NCBI RefSeq assembly: GCF_004343585.1
Contig: NZ_SLYW01000010.1
Coordinates: 62,001 to 126,000 of the forward strand
Direction: 5' to 3'
Origin: Neorhizobium sp. JUb45
GTDB taxonomy: Bacteria; Pseudomonadota; Alphaproteobacteria; Rhizobiales; Rhizobiaceae
Length of the DNA: 64,000 bases
Shown here piece after piece: positions 8,599 through 16,485 of this stretch. The notes under the pieces are model-generated. The model ran no database searches. It had not been told where the DNA came from and saw only the letters and a list, made by a program, of their open reading frames with translations. Both the position numbers and the translations under genes were made by a program. How positions within the stretch are numbered: the stretch's first letter is position 1; every line of letters starts with the position of its first letter.

Positions 8599-9768
8599 TC
8601 AGGCCTTCGTTTTTTCGACGGCCTGACGACCGACATTCAGAAAAATGGTGTCGGTCTGCGGCGCATGGACACGTCCGCACAGCGCATCCCGGTAGTGACG
8701 CTCGAGCGGATTTGCCCGGTCGAGGCCATGATTGCCGGTGATGGACAGCGCCAGTTCCAGCGCCTTGACGGCATTGGACGTCGCAATGTGCTTGGCCAGC
8801 ATCGCTTCCGTCGGATCGGCCTTTTCAGCGATCTCCGCATTGGCGATCGATTCATTGATGACGGTCCGGTTGATGAAAAGAAGCGAATCGATCTCACCCA
8901 CCACCGACTGCAAACGAGGTACGGTCGCAAGTGGCGCACCGAGATTGGACGGCGTGCGTTCATGCAGGAACTTCACCAGCCAGTCGCGGCCGGCGCGGGC
9001 TATGCCGGTATAGAGGGACGCGAGAACCAGACCGTTCCAGGTTTCCAGAATGGCGCCGCGCGCGCGGACTTCCGGGTCTTGCGGATCGTTGAGCGTCAGA
9101 ACGGATTCTGCCGGAACGACGACGTTCTCGACCTTGAGATCGTGGCTTGCGGTCGCGCGCAGCCCGACATGGTTCCAGCTTGGAATGGCTTCCAGTCCAG
9201 GAGCATTCGCCGGCACCAGCCAGCGGCCGATGCGCGGCTGGTCTTCTTCCGTGCGGGCAAACATCAGCCACCACTGCGCGATCGGGCTTCCTGTCGCATA
9301 GGCCTTGCGACCGTTGAGTTGCCACGAGCCATCCGGCAGACGCCGTGCAACCGTATTCGGCAGCCCGCCTCTCGACGGAGATCCGAGATCCGGCTCCGCC
9401 CTCAGGGCGTTCAGGATACCCCGCCCGCCGATGGCTGCCTTGGCGACATCCTCATAGACCGGCGGTCGATCGTAGCCGACCATGTGATGCATGATGAGCG
9501 ACATGGCCAGAACCAGACCGGTGGAAGCCTCGCCGCCACCGACCGCCTGAACGAGGCGGCACGTATCGCGAAGCCCCCCGCCCAGCCCGCCATATGATTT
9601 CGGCACGGTCAGCGCCAGAAGCCCGAGTTGAGACAGACGTTCAAAATTCGCGAACGGAAAGGCGGCGGTTTCGTCGTATTCCGCTGCACTTCTTGAAAAC
9701 TCCTCCGTCAGGGAAGCAAGCAATGTATCGTCGAGAACGCGACCGCCAATGGCGCCATGGCTGTTCAT
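8599..9768 (-). CDS. Acyl-CoA-dehydrogenase-like flavoprotein
   Basis: About 389 residues of acyl-CoA dehydrogenase fold: N-terminal helical domain (LSQLGLLALTVPKSYGGLGG), middle beta domain (LNGRKAYATGSPIAQWWLMF, WNHVGLRATASHDLKVENVV), and C-terminal four-helix bundle with LERHYRDALCGRVHAPQTDT. The C-terminal half resembles SfnB/DszC-type members that act as FMNH2-dependent monooxygenases on sulfur or other small compounds as much as it does true acyl-CoA dehydrogenases. I cannot place a catalytic glutamate with confidence. Its context, between an ene-reductase homologue and an ABC importer, supports oxidation of an imported small molecule. An in-frame GTG at 9780 is an alternative start. 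Confidence 0.82.
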   Translation of the reverse strand: MNSHGAIGGRVLDDTLLASLTEEFSRSAAEYDETAAFPFANFERLSQLGLLALTVPKSYGGLGGGLRDTCRLVQAVGGGEASTGLVLAMSLIMHHMVGYDRPPVYEDVAKAAIGGRGILNALRAEPDLGSPSRGGLPNTVARRLPDGSWQLNGRKAYATGSPIAQWWLMFARTEEDQPRIGRWLVPANAPGLEAIPSWNHVGLRATASHDLKVENVVVPAESVLTLNDPQDPEVRARGAILETWNGLVLASLYTGIARAGRDWLVKFLHERTPSNLGAPLATVPRLQSVVGEIDSLLFINRTVINESIANAEIAEKADPTEAMLAKHIATSNAVKALELALSITGNHGLDRANPLERHYRDALCGRVHAPQTDTIFLNVGRQAVEKTKA

Positions 9769-9815
9769 TTCATGTCTCACATATCATCGGGTAGTGGAAA
9801 GTCGGCCGACTGCCA

Positions 9816-10946
9816 TCAGGCAGTCAGCGTTGGATAGTCGGTGTAACCTTTGGCGCCGCCGGAATAGTAGGTGGCCGTATCCGGCTCGGCCAGTTGTGCA
9901 TTCAGCCGGAAGCGGTCAACCAGATCGGGGTTCGAGATGTACATGCGGCCGAAGGACACCGCATCCGCCGTACCGTCTGCGACAACCTGCTCTGCCGACC
10001 GGGCGTCGTAATTGCCGTTGAGGATCAGCGGACCGGAAAAATGCTGCCGAAACAGCGGCGCAAGGAACGGTTCGTCGCCGGAGGGACCAATCATGATCTT
10101 TCGATCGAGTTGCCGCAGATGCAGGGGCAAACGGGGATTGTCGTCCCGTCCCGTTCCTTCCTGAACATGGAGGTATGCGAGACCTCGCCTGGAAAGCTCC
10201 TTGCTGACATAGGTATAGGTCGCGATCGTGTCGGAATCTTCGATGCCATCCGCCCTGAAGTGCGGCGTCAGTCTAACGCCGATCCTGTCAGGCCCGATAA
10301 TCTCCGCAGCTCCATCCGCGATTTCCAGTAGAAACCGGGCCCGCTTTTCGAGCGTGCCGCCATAGGCGTCCGTCCTGAGGTTCGTGCCGTCCTTGAGAAA
10401 CTGCTCGATGAGAAAGCCGCTGGACGCCGCCAGCTCGACACCATCGAACCCTGCTTTGGCGGCGTAGCGGACGGCTTTATGAAACTCGGCGATTACGCCG
10501 CGGATCTCGTCGGACTCAAGCGCTCGCGGCGTGGGAAACGGCAGCAATCCATTCGGAGTCGGTATACCGCCGTTTGCCGCAATCGCCGAAGGCGCGACGG
10601 GCAATGCGCCTCCAGGAAGTGACTCGGAAATCGCTTTGCGCCCGACGTGATACAATTGCTGAAAGATCACGCCGCCGGCCTCGTGTACACGGCTCACCAC
10701 GTGTTTCCAGGCCTCGTTCTGGCGATCGGTGTGATGGCCCGCGGCCGTTTTCCGTGTGGCGCTGTAGGGAGAGACATGCGTTCCCTCGGTGATAAGCAGC
10801 CCGGCTGACGCGCGCTGGGCGTAATACTCGCCCATGATGGGTGTAGGCGCGCGCTCATCGTCACACCGCGCCCGTACCAGCGGGGCGAGAACGACGCGGT
10901 TCCTCAGCGTAAGGGATTCTGTCTTCAGTGGCGTCAGCAGTCTCAT
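9816..10946 (-). CDS. Old yellow enzyme homologue with atypical active site
   Basis: A 376-residue FMN-dependent alkene-reductase fold (NemA/OYE family): FMN-site start LLTPLKTESLTLRNRVVLAP, GLLITEGTHVSP, FQQLYHVGRKA, and the C-terminal FMN phosphate region VVADGTADAVSFGRMYISNP. It is unusual where nearly all relatives read HGANGYLLDQF or HGAHGYLIDQF. This protein reads LAASSGFLIEQF, so both substrate-carbonyl-binding residues (His and Asn/His) are replaced by Ala and Ser. The Trp of QLWHVGR is Tyr. It heads the leftward operon with the flavoprotein 47 bases downstream and the ABC importer. It may be a specialised reductase or isomerase. Confidence 0.88.
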   Translation of the reverse strand: MRLLTPLKTESLTLRNRVVLAPLVRARCDDERAPTPIMGEYYAQRASAGLLITEGTHVSPYSATRKTAAGHHTDRQNEAWKHVVSRVHEAGGVIFQQLYHVGRKAISESLPGGALPVAPSAIAANGGIPTPNGLLPFPTPRALESDEIRGVIAEFHKAVRYAAKAGFDGVELAASSGFLIEQFLKDGTNLRTDAYGGTLEKRARFLLEIADGAAEIIGPDRIGVRLTPHFRADGIEDSDTIATYTYVSKELSRRGLAYLHVQEGTGRDDNPRLPLHLRQLDRKIMIGPSGDEPFLAPLFRQHFSGPLILNGNYDARSAEQVVADGTADAVSFGRMYISNPDLVDRFRLNAQLAEPDTATYYSGGAKGYTDYPTLTA

Positions 10947-11061
10947 ACGTTTTCCTCACAAGAGAAAGACCTGTATGTCTTGTCCGCAGGCTTTAGAAAA
11001 GCATATTTATTTTATCATCGATAGTTTTAGTAGATTATTCAACTCGTTCAGAATCATCCGT

Positions 11062-11078
11062 ATCCTCATACAGAGGAT
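11062..11078. promoter_or_regulatory. Perfect inverted repeat upstream of the OYE operon
   Basis: ATCCTC-ATACA-GAGGAT, a 6-bp perfect palindrome with a 5-bp spacer, about 115 bases upstream of the ene-reductase start. It could be an operator for a regulator different from the ATGAT-N7-ATCAT family. The sequence shows only symmetry and position. Confidence 0.4.
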
Positions 11079-11120
11079 CGTTGATAAAAATGGTGGCGGT
11101 TACCGCTTTACCAATTTATC

Positions 11121-11137
11121 ATGATGATGGTCATGTT
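11121..11137. promoter_or_regulatory. Half-degenerate operator-like site (ATGAT-N7-ATGTT)
   Basis: ATGATGATGGTCATGTT. The left half matches the ATGAT-N7-ATCAT family; the right half is ATGTT. The same pattern with the same right half recurs at 11437. It lies in the 560-base divergent region between the leftward ene-reductase operon and the rightward SDR operon. Confidence 0.4.
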
Positions 11138-11424
11138 TATGCCGATATATCAAGCAAAAAGAACGAGGATGTAACCTCTAGGGACTTACGGGAGCGAGGC
11201 TGACCGAAACAACTTACGACCGCTGTGTTGCCGCGGCCACCAATAGCCAAAGGTGCTCAGGACCCGACATCTCTGACGAGTTGTGAGCAGCAAATCTGCC
11301 CGCCAGGAGGCAGAGACACCATTTTTGGCACCCGAAGCGGAGTAACCCGTAGGGTCAGGACGATCACTCGACCCACTCACCGAAAATCTGAAATCGATCG
11401 CAATACGCACGCGACGAATGGCCA
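11138..11424. other. Intergenic stretch, no gene recognised
   Basis: Between the divergent ene-reductase and SDR operons. Short open frames exist on both strands but have arginine/proline-rich shadow-like composition and no ribosome-binding sites. I see no recognisable element here. Confidence 0.35.
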
Positions 11425-11481
11425 TTGACAGAATAGATGATGGACGTCATGTTTACTCATTATCATGATGACTATCATCAT
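11425..11481. promoter_or_regulatory. Promoter region with two operator-like palindromes upstream of the SDR gene
   Basis: TTGACA at 11425-11430 is a good -35 candidate. One operator-like site (ATGATGGACGTCATGTT) covers 11437-11453 and a better one (ATGATGACTATCATCAT) covers 11465-11481; the latter is a 7-bp inverted repeat with a 3-bp spacer. The second site ends 27 bases before the SDR start codon. Similar 17-mers occur next to three TetR paralogues elsewhere in the window, so repression by one of them is a reasonable inference. Confidence 0.6.
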
Positions 11482-11508
11482 TATTGAGCACGCAACGAAA
11501 GAACCTTC

Positions 11509-12291
11509 ATGTCTACAAAACCCGCAGTCCTTATCACTGGCGCATCGACCGGAATAGGCGCCACCTACGCCCAGAGGTTCGCAGCACGTGGGCACAATCT
11601 GGTGCTCGTCGCGCGCAGTGTCGAGAAACTGGCAGCAAATGCTTCGAATCTTCGTGAGAAGTTCGGGGTAACCGTCGACCTTCTCCCTGCCGATCTGACC
11701 GACGTGTCTCAACTTTCTGCCGTCGAGACACGGTTGCGCGAGGATACCGCGATCGGCGTTCTGGTGAACAATGCCGGTGGCAATGTCGGCGGTACCTTCG
11801 TCACCCAGGGCGCGGAAGAACTGACGAAGCTGGTCACGCTCAATGCCACCAGCGTGCTCCGTCTGAGCCATGCTGTCGCGCCGCGCTTTTCCGAGAAGGG
11901 CGAGGGGGCTATCGTCAACATCAGTTCGGTTCTGGGGCTAGCGCCTGAATGGGGCACATCGGTCTACACCGCAACCAAGGCGTTCGTCCTGTCGCTGTCC
12001 CAGGCGCTGCAGGCCGAGCTCGGACCCAAGGGCGTCTATGTCCAGGCCGTGCTTCCCGCGGCAACCCGCACCGAAATCTGGAACTTCGCCGACCAGTCCA
12101 AGCTGCCGCCGATGATGGAAGTGGTGGATCTGGTAGACGCGGCGCTGGCCGGGTTCGACCGCCGCGAGGCGGTGACCATCCCGCCGCTGCATGATGAAGC
12201 GCGCTGGGCCGCGCTGGAAGCTGCCCGCAGCGCCCTGCTACAGGACATCGGACATACGACCCCCGGCACGCGTTACCTTGCAGCAAACTAA
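11509..12291 (+). CDS. Short-chain dehydrogenase/reductase (DltE-like)
   Basis: A 260-residue classical SDR that should reduce or oxidise a carbonyl/alcohol with NAD(P)H. The Rossmann motif is VLITGASTGIGATYAQRF, the NNAG motif is VLVNNAGGN, the catalytic serine lies in VNISSVLG and the catalytic pair in SVYTATKAFV (YxxxK). It is the first gene of a rightward run with an AcuI-like reductase 40 bases downstream and an ene-reductase after that. Two operator-like palindromes precede it, so it is probably inducible by an electrophile. Substrate unknown. Confidence 0.92.
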   Translation: MSTKPAVLITGASTGIGATYAQRFAARGHNLVLVARSVEKLAANASNLREKFGVTVDLLPADLTDVSQLSAVETRLREDTAIGVLVNNAGGNVGGTFVTQGAEELTKLVTLNATSVLRLSHAVAPRFSEKGEGAIVNISSVLGLAPEWGTSVYTATKAFVLSLSQALQAELGPKGVYVQAVLPAATRTEIWNFADQSKLPPMMEVVDLVDAALAGFDRREAVTIPPLHDEARWAALEAARSALLQDIGHTTPGTRYLAAN

Positions 12292-12331
12292 TTTCGTACT
12301 CTCACAGATTTTGCGACCAAAGGATAAGAAC

Positions 12332-13318
12332 ATGACTTTCAAGGCTCTTCTGGCGACCAAGAAGGATAAGGCGATCTCAGCGTCTGTCGTTGATTTCGAC
12401 GAACAGGACCTAATGTCCGGGGACGTCACCGTAGCCGTCGAATATTCGACGGTGAACTATAAGGACGGGATGGCCCTGACCGGCTTCGCGCCCATCATCC
12501 AGACCTTTCCGCTGATCGCCGGCGTCGATTTCTCCGGTGTTGTGGAGACTTCGACCTATCCGGGCATTGAGCCCGGTAATCGGGTTGTCGCCAATAGCTG
12601 GGGCCTCGGCCAGACCCACCACGGTGGCTATGCCCAGAAAGCCCGGCTGAGCGGCGAGTGGCTGGTCAAGCTGCCGGAGAATATCTCTACCAAAGATGCC
12701 ATGGCGCTCGGTACAGCCGGTTACACCGCCATGCTTTGCGTGCTGGCGCTGGAACATGGCGGCGTCACTCCCGACAAGGGCGACATTCTGGTGACGGGCG
12801 CCAATGGCGGCGTTGGTTCCATTGCGATCGCGCTTCTCTCGAAGCTGGGCTACCGGGTAGTCGCGTCGACGGGGCGGCTGGATGAGGCCGATTATCTGCG
12901 CGAGCTCGGCGCGGCCGAGATCATCGACCGCAACACGCTGTCGGAGGCGGGCGCACCGATTGCAGGCGAACGCTGGGCCGGCGCCGTGGATTCCGTCGGC
13001 AGTCACACGCTGGCCAACGTGCTCGCCCAGACGAAATATCGCGGCGTTGTCGCAGCCTGCGGTCTGGCGCAGGGACGCGATCTGCCAACGACGGTCCTGC
13101 CGTTCATCCTGCGCAACGTCACGCTGGCCGGGATCGATTCCGTCAACGCGCCGCAGGAGGTTCGTCTCGAAGCCTGGAGCCGTCTGGCAAAGGACCTCGA
13201 CTTTGCCAAACTCGCCCGCACCGCCTCTGTGATCGGCCTTTCCGAGGTGGTCGCTCTTGCTCCGCGCATCCTGAAGGGTGAAGTGCAGGGCCGCACCATC
13301 GTCGATGTGAACGCTTGA
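12332..13318 (+). CDS. MDR-family oxidoreductase, acrylyl-CoA reductase (AcuI/YhdH) type
   Basis: A 328-residue zinc-free medium-chain reductase. The ATG at 12332 follows AAGGAT nicely; longer forms are unlikely. AcuI/YhdH hallmarks are VEYSTVNYKDGMALTG, PLIAGVDFSGVVE, the NADPH-binding VTGANGGVGSIAIALLSKLG and the downstream AVDSVGSHTLANVL. Characterised relatives reduce acryloyl-CoA to propionyl-CoA and so detoxify a reactive enoyl thioester. Its position between an SDR and an old yellow enzyme fits removal of alpha,beta-unsaturated carbonyls. Confidence 0.9.
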   Translation: MTFKALLATKKDKAISASVVDFDEQDLMSGDVTVAVEYSTVNYKDGMALTGFAPIIQTFPLIAGVDFSGVVETSTYPGIEPGNRVVANSWGLGQTHHGGYAQKARLSGEWLVKLPENISTKDAMALGTAGYTAMLCVLALEHGGVTPDKGDILVTGANGGVGSIAIALLSKLGYRVVASTGRLDEADYLRELGAAEIIDRNTLSEAGAPIAGERWAGAVDSVGSHTLANVLAQTKYRGVVAACGLAQGRDLPTTVLPFILRNVTLAGIDSVNAPQEVRLEAWSRLAKDLDFAKLARTASVIGLSEVVALAPRILKGEVQGRTIVDVNA

Positions 13319-13348
13319 ACCGGACCTAGTCACCGAAAGGAAAGACGA

Positions 13349-14461
13349 ATGTCGACCGATATCCTGTTTCAACCCTTTTCTCTGAAAACCTTGTCGCTGG
13401 CGAACCGTATCGTTATGGCGCCGATGACGCGTGCGCTGGCAAAGGGCGGCATACCCGCCGCCGCACAGGTTGAATACTATCGCCGCCGCGCCGCCGGCGG
13501 TGTCGGCCTGATCCTGACCGAAGGCACGGTGATCGACCGCCCTGCGTCTCGCAACGATCCGGGCATTCCATTTTTTCATGGCGAAGCCGCTCTTGCGGGA
13601 TGGGAAGACGTGGCGAAGTCCGTCCATGCAGCCGGTGGAAAAATCGGCCCGCAGATCTGGCACACCGGATCGGCGCGTTCGACCCGCAGCGATGCGCAGC
13701 CCGACGATATGGTCGAAAGCCCGTCGGGCCTCGTCGGTCCGGGCGATCCGCGCGGCAGGACGATGACCGAGGAGGATATCGCCGACACCGTCGCCGCCTA
13801 TGCGAATGCTGCCGCGGACGCCAAACGTCTCGGCTTCGATATCGTTGAGCTTCATGGCGCGCATGGTTACCTGATCGACCAGTTTTTCTGGGATGGCACG
13901 AACAGGCGAACCGACGCTTATGGCGGCGCCACCCTCACTGAGCGTTCACGCCTTGCTGGCGAAGCCGTGCGTGCGGTTCGTGCAGCCGTTGGTCCCGACT
14001 TCCCGCTCAGCCTGCGTGTCAGCCAGTGGAAGCAGCAGGACTATGCCGCACGCCTTGCGACCACACCCGACCAGATGACGTCGTGGCTTCTACCCCTTGT
14101 CGAGGCAGGCGTCGACATTCTGCATTGCTCGCAGCGCCGGTTCTGGGTGGCCGAATTCCCCGAGATCGACGGAGACGCCGGGCTGAACTTCGCGGGATGG
14201 GCGAAGAAGCTCACGGGTGCTGCGACGATCAGCGTCGGCTCGGTCGGACTGGAATCGGATTTCTTCGGTGCCTTCGGAGGGCAGGGGTCCGAAAGCGCCT
14301 CGTTCGATACCCTGATCGAGCGGATGGAACGCCGGGAGTTCGATCTGATCGCCGTGGGGCGTCCGCTGATTTCGGATGCGGAATGGGCGCGCAAGGTTTC
14401 CGACGGTCGCCTGGACGAACTGGGTGGCTTCAACGCCGCCGATCTGGCCGTCCTGGCTTGA
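13349..14461 (+). CDS. Old yellow enzyme family alkene reductase (NADH:flavin oxidoreductase)
   Basis: A 370-residue FMN enzyme reducing activated C=C bonds. It keeps the conserved features: LANRIVMAPMTRALAKGG, GLILTEGTVIDRP, QIWHTGS, and the substrate-binding pair in VELHGAHGYLIDQFFWDGTN, followed by RTDAYGG and the C-terminal FMN-phosphate region LIAVGRPLISDAEWARKV. This contrasts with the altered homologue at 9816-10946. It is preceded by a good ribosome-binding site (GAAAGGAAAGACG) and lies 30 bases after the AcuI-like gene, so the three form an operon with the DoxX-like gene probably following. Confidence 0.92.
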   Translation: MSTDILFQPFSLKTLSLANRIVMAPMTRALAKGGIPAAAQVEYYRRRAAGGVGLILTEGTVIDRPASRNDPGIPFFHGEAALAGWEDVAKSVHAAGGKIGPQIWHTGSARSTRSDAQPDDMVESPSGLVGPGDPRGRTMTEEDIADTVAAYANAAADAKRLGFDIVELHGAHGYLIDQFFWDGTNRRTDAYGGATLTERSRLAGEAVRAVRAAVGPDFPLSLRVSQWKQQDYAARLATTPDQMTSWLLPLVEAGVDILHCSQRRFWVAEFPEIDGDAGLNFAGWAKKLTGAATISVGSVGLESDFFGAFGGQGSESASFDTLIERMERREFDLIAVGRPLISDAEWARKVSDGRLDELGGFNAADLAVLA

Positions 14462-14566
14462 CCCCGGAGGCTGCCTGGAACGTGTCCGCCGCCATCCGGG
14501 CAGCCATAATTTTTTCAGCACCGATAGCGCCACCACGGCCTCGGTTTCGATTGGAGACGTCTTCCC

Positions 14567-14902
14567 GTGATCTTCGGTTTTGCGATTTACGACCTGTTAT
14601 CCTGGTTGCTCGCCGCTTTCTTCCTCGTCGGCGCCCTTGGAAACTGGGCTGCTCCAGGGCATGTGCGAGAGGATTACGTGCGCTGGGGATATCCGGACTG
14701 GTTCCACCGCCTGACCGGTGTTCTTGAGCTCATCGTTGCAATTCTGCTGATCGCAGCCTTGTCGAGGGCCTGGGGTATGGCGCTAGGAGCGGCGATCATG
14801 GTTGCCGCAATCGCAACGCTGCTACGCCATCACGAATTCCGCCATGCCCTCCTGCCGACTGGCGTGTTGATCGTGATCGCTATCACAGCATTATCCGCCT
14901 AG
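14567..14902 (+). CDS. DoxX-like small membrane protein
   Basis: A 111-residue integral membrane protein starting at GTG 14567, preceded by TTGGAGACG. Four hydrophobic segments are visible (LLSWLLAAFFLVGALGNW, LTGVLELIVAILLIAALS, WGMALGAAIMVAAIATLL, ALLPTGVLIVIAITALSA) with the short loop REDYVRWGYPDWFHR typical of DoxX/DUF4267-like proteins. Such proteins often sit beside redox enzymes with unclear function. It follows the ene-reductase by about 105 bases in the same direction. Confidence 0.8.
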   Translation: MIFGFAIYDLLSWLLAAFFLVGALGNWAAPGHVREDYVRWGYPDWFHRLTGVLELIVAILLIAALSRAWGMALGAAIMVAAIATLLRHHEFRHALLPTGVLIVIAITALSA

Positions 14903-14947
14903 CCGCGGGGGGAGTTCGGGGAAGGGGATTAATGTGCAGGCCGTCTT

Positions 14948-15388
14948 CTACCGCAGAAGTTTTAGGCCTTTCAGAACCTTGTCAGCGGTCTTTCTGTCCG
15001 TGCGAAACGCCATTCCGACGATATCCAGCGCATCTGCCGCCACAGCCTCAACGGCCCCCCGGTTGTCGACATCGTTAAATGTGTCGAATAGATCCCGCGT
15101 GAAGATCGAAAACGAGATGCCTCTGCTGCGCGCCCGGTCAGCCGTGCGCAAAATCTCACCGCCATCTGCACCGAAGACGAGGACCGGTTCCTTGAACATC
15201 GGCAGATAGCGGTTGTTCGAGCCATCCCGGTAATCTTCACCCACGGCGCCTTCCTGGCTCGCCACACCACTGATCGTGAACGAAGCGACGTTCAGTCTCT
15301 GCCAGGGCTCGAGTTCACATCGCAGCACGACTGCGATTTTCATCTGTGTCTCAGTGCTCTCCGCCGGAGTCTGGTCAATATCCGTCAT
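14948..15388 (-). CDS. DUF2000-family protein
   Basis: About 146 residues from the ATG at 15388; an in-frame ATG at 15412 is possible. It carries the DUF2000 pattern: MKIAVVLRCELEPWQRLNVA, SGVASQEGAVGEDYRDGSNN, RYLPMFKEPVLVFGADG and a C-terminal IVGMAFRTDRKTADKVLKGL. The fold is related to peptidyl-tRNA hydrolase II, but no reaction is established that I know of. It is the second gene of a leftward pair with the monooxygenase-like protein, the pair being divergent from a TetR gene whose operator-like site lies between them. Confidence 0.82.
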   Translation of the reverse strand: MTDIDQTPAESTETQMKIAVVLRCELEPWQRLNVASFTISGVASQEGAVGEDYRDGSNNRYLPMFKEPVLVFGADGGEILRTADRARSRGISFSIFTRDLFDTFNDVDNRGAVEAVAADALDIVGMAFRTDRKTADKVLKGLKLLR

Positions 15389-15430
15389 GCGTTCTCTCAC
15401 AATTTGCTGCATGGAGTTTTCAGGTTCTGA

Positions 15431-15724
15431 TTAGGCCGACGGCTCGAGCCGGTAGATCTCGGGCTCGCGCGAGAGCAGGCGGTCCCATTGTGCAAAGAAC
15501 TCCTGAACATCCGGCTTCTGGCGATGAATGTCCGAATGGTGCTCTCTTTCCCAGATTTCGTAGAGAACCCATGTCGGTTGACTAGCGACCTTGTGAAAAT
15601 TGAAAACAATCACGCCATTATCCTTCCGCGTCTCGGTGACATTTTCCTTCACCCGCCGCGCGAACTCTTCGACATGCTCTGGCTTGACATGAAAAGTCAC
15701 GGATAATGCAAATTGATCCGACAT
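15431..15724 (-). CDS. Antibiotic biosynthesis monooxygenase (ABM)-domain protein
   Basis: A 97-residue dimeric alpha+beta-barrel protein. The ATG at 15724 is chosen because GGGAGGA lies eight bases upstream. Family features are FALSVTFHVKPEHVEEFARR, GVIVFNFHKVASQPTWVLYE and WEREHHSDIHRQKPDVQEFF. Relatives include YgiN-type quinol monooxygenases and LsrG-like proteins; small quinone or aldehyde substrates are plausible. It is divergent from the TetR gene at 15873, with an operator-like palindrome at 15803-15819 between them. Confidence 0.85.
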   Translation of the reverse strand: MSDQFALSVTFHVKPEHVEEFARRVKENVTETRKDNGVIVFNFHKVASQPTWVLYEIWEREHHSDIHRQKPDVQEFFAQWDRLLSREPEIYRLEPSA

Positions 15725-15802
15725 GATCATCCTCCCAAGATAGAAATCGTCCGACAAGCACCCCAAACCGGCGCATTGCTCTTTTCAAGCTTATCAGTTA
15801 TA

Positions 15803-15819
15803 TTGATGACAAGCATCAT
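15803..15819. promoter_or_regulatory. Operator-like palindrome TTGAT-N7-ATCAT
   Basis: TTGATGACAAGCATCAT, one mismatch from the ATGAT-N7-ATCAT consensus, midway in the divergent region between the ABM gene and the TetR gene. It is the natural candidate for autoregulation by the TetR and for control of both flanking units. Confidence 0.6.
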
Positions 15820-15872
15820 GATTGGATCATAGAGATGACCATGGCCATGTCAACGGTTTCGGAGAATTCGAG

Positions 15873-16472
15873 ATGAAAGTCAGCCGGGAGCAAATGGCGG
15901 AAAACCGCCTGCGCATTCTGGATTCGGCAAGTCGGCTGTTTCGAGAGCAAGGCTTCGAGGCCGTCACAATCGCAGACGTGATGAAAGATGCCGGTCTGAC
16001 ACATGGCGGTTTTTACGGCCACTTTAGGTCCAAGGACGATCTCATCGCCAGGGCTCTGGAGCGCACGCTGGGCACATCGACGGGCACCAACTTCGACCTT
16101 GGGGTCTATATCGACAGCTATCTCTCGCGACAGCATCGGGATAATCCGGGTCGTGGCTGCCCCACAGCTGGTCTCGCCGCGGAAACGCGGCACCAGGCCG
16201 CTGACGTGCGGGCCGCCATGACGGAAGGTATCAGTGCTCAAATTGAACGAATGAGCCGGGAACTTGAGGGACTGAGCGACGGCGGCAGCCGTCAGGCGGC
16301 GATTGGATGCTGGACATCGATGATCGGTGCCGTCATTCTCTCACGTGCGATCGATGATCCCGAACTCTCGAATGAGGTGCTTGAGCAGACACGTGGCTGG
16401 ATTAGCACAGCGATCAATCGCATCCCTGATAGTCGGGAGGAAAGTTCTCCGGTCGAGCCCCTCAATTCCTGA
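15873..16472 (+). CDS. TetR-family regulator, THGGFY subgroup (paralogue 1)
   Basis: A 199-residue regulator starting at MKVSREQMAENRLRILDSAS. The HTH contains LFREQGFEAVTIADVMKDAG and LTHGGFYGHFRSKDDLI. It is clearly paralogous to the proteins at 29651-30256 and 39380-39970, which share the MKVSR.KA.ENR start, FRE(R/Q)GF and THGGFY recognition helix. The ligand domain contains the group's CPTAGLAAETRHQ segment. It is followed 13 bases later by a dehalogenase-like hydrolase gene, so the two are likely co-transcribed, and is divergent from the ABM gene. Confidence 0.9.
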   Translation: MKVSREQMAENRLRILDSASRLFREQGFEAVTIADVMKDAGLTHGGFYGHFRSKDDLIARALERTLGTSTGTNFDLGVYIDSYLSRQHRDNPGRGCPTAGLAAETRHQAADVRAAMTEGISAQIERMSRELEGLSDGGSRQAAIGCWTSMIGAVILSRAIDDPELSNEVLEQTRGWISTAINRIPDSREESSPVEPLNS

Positions 16473-16485
16473 GCGAGCTTTTGCA

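Noticed and set aside
11186..11428. Short frames in the OYE/SDR intergenic region considered as insertion-element remnants
   Set aside because: No transposase motif or terminal repeat could be identified.
12410..13864. Leftward 484-codon frame opposite AcuI-like and OYE genes
   Set aside because: Spans two recognised genes and their junction in antisense; no motif of its own.
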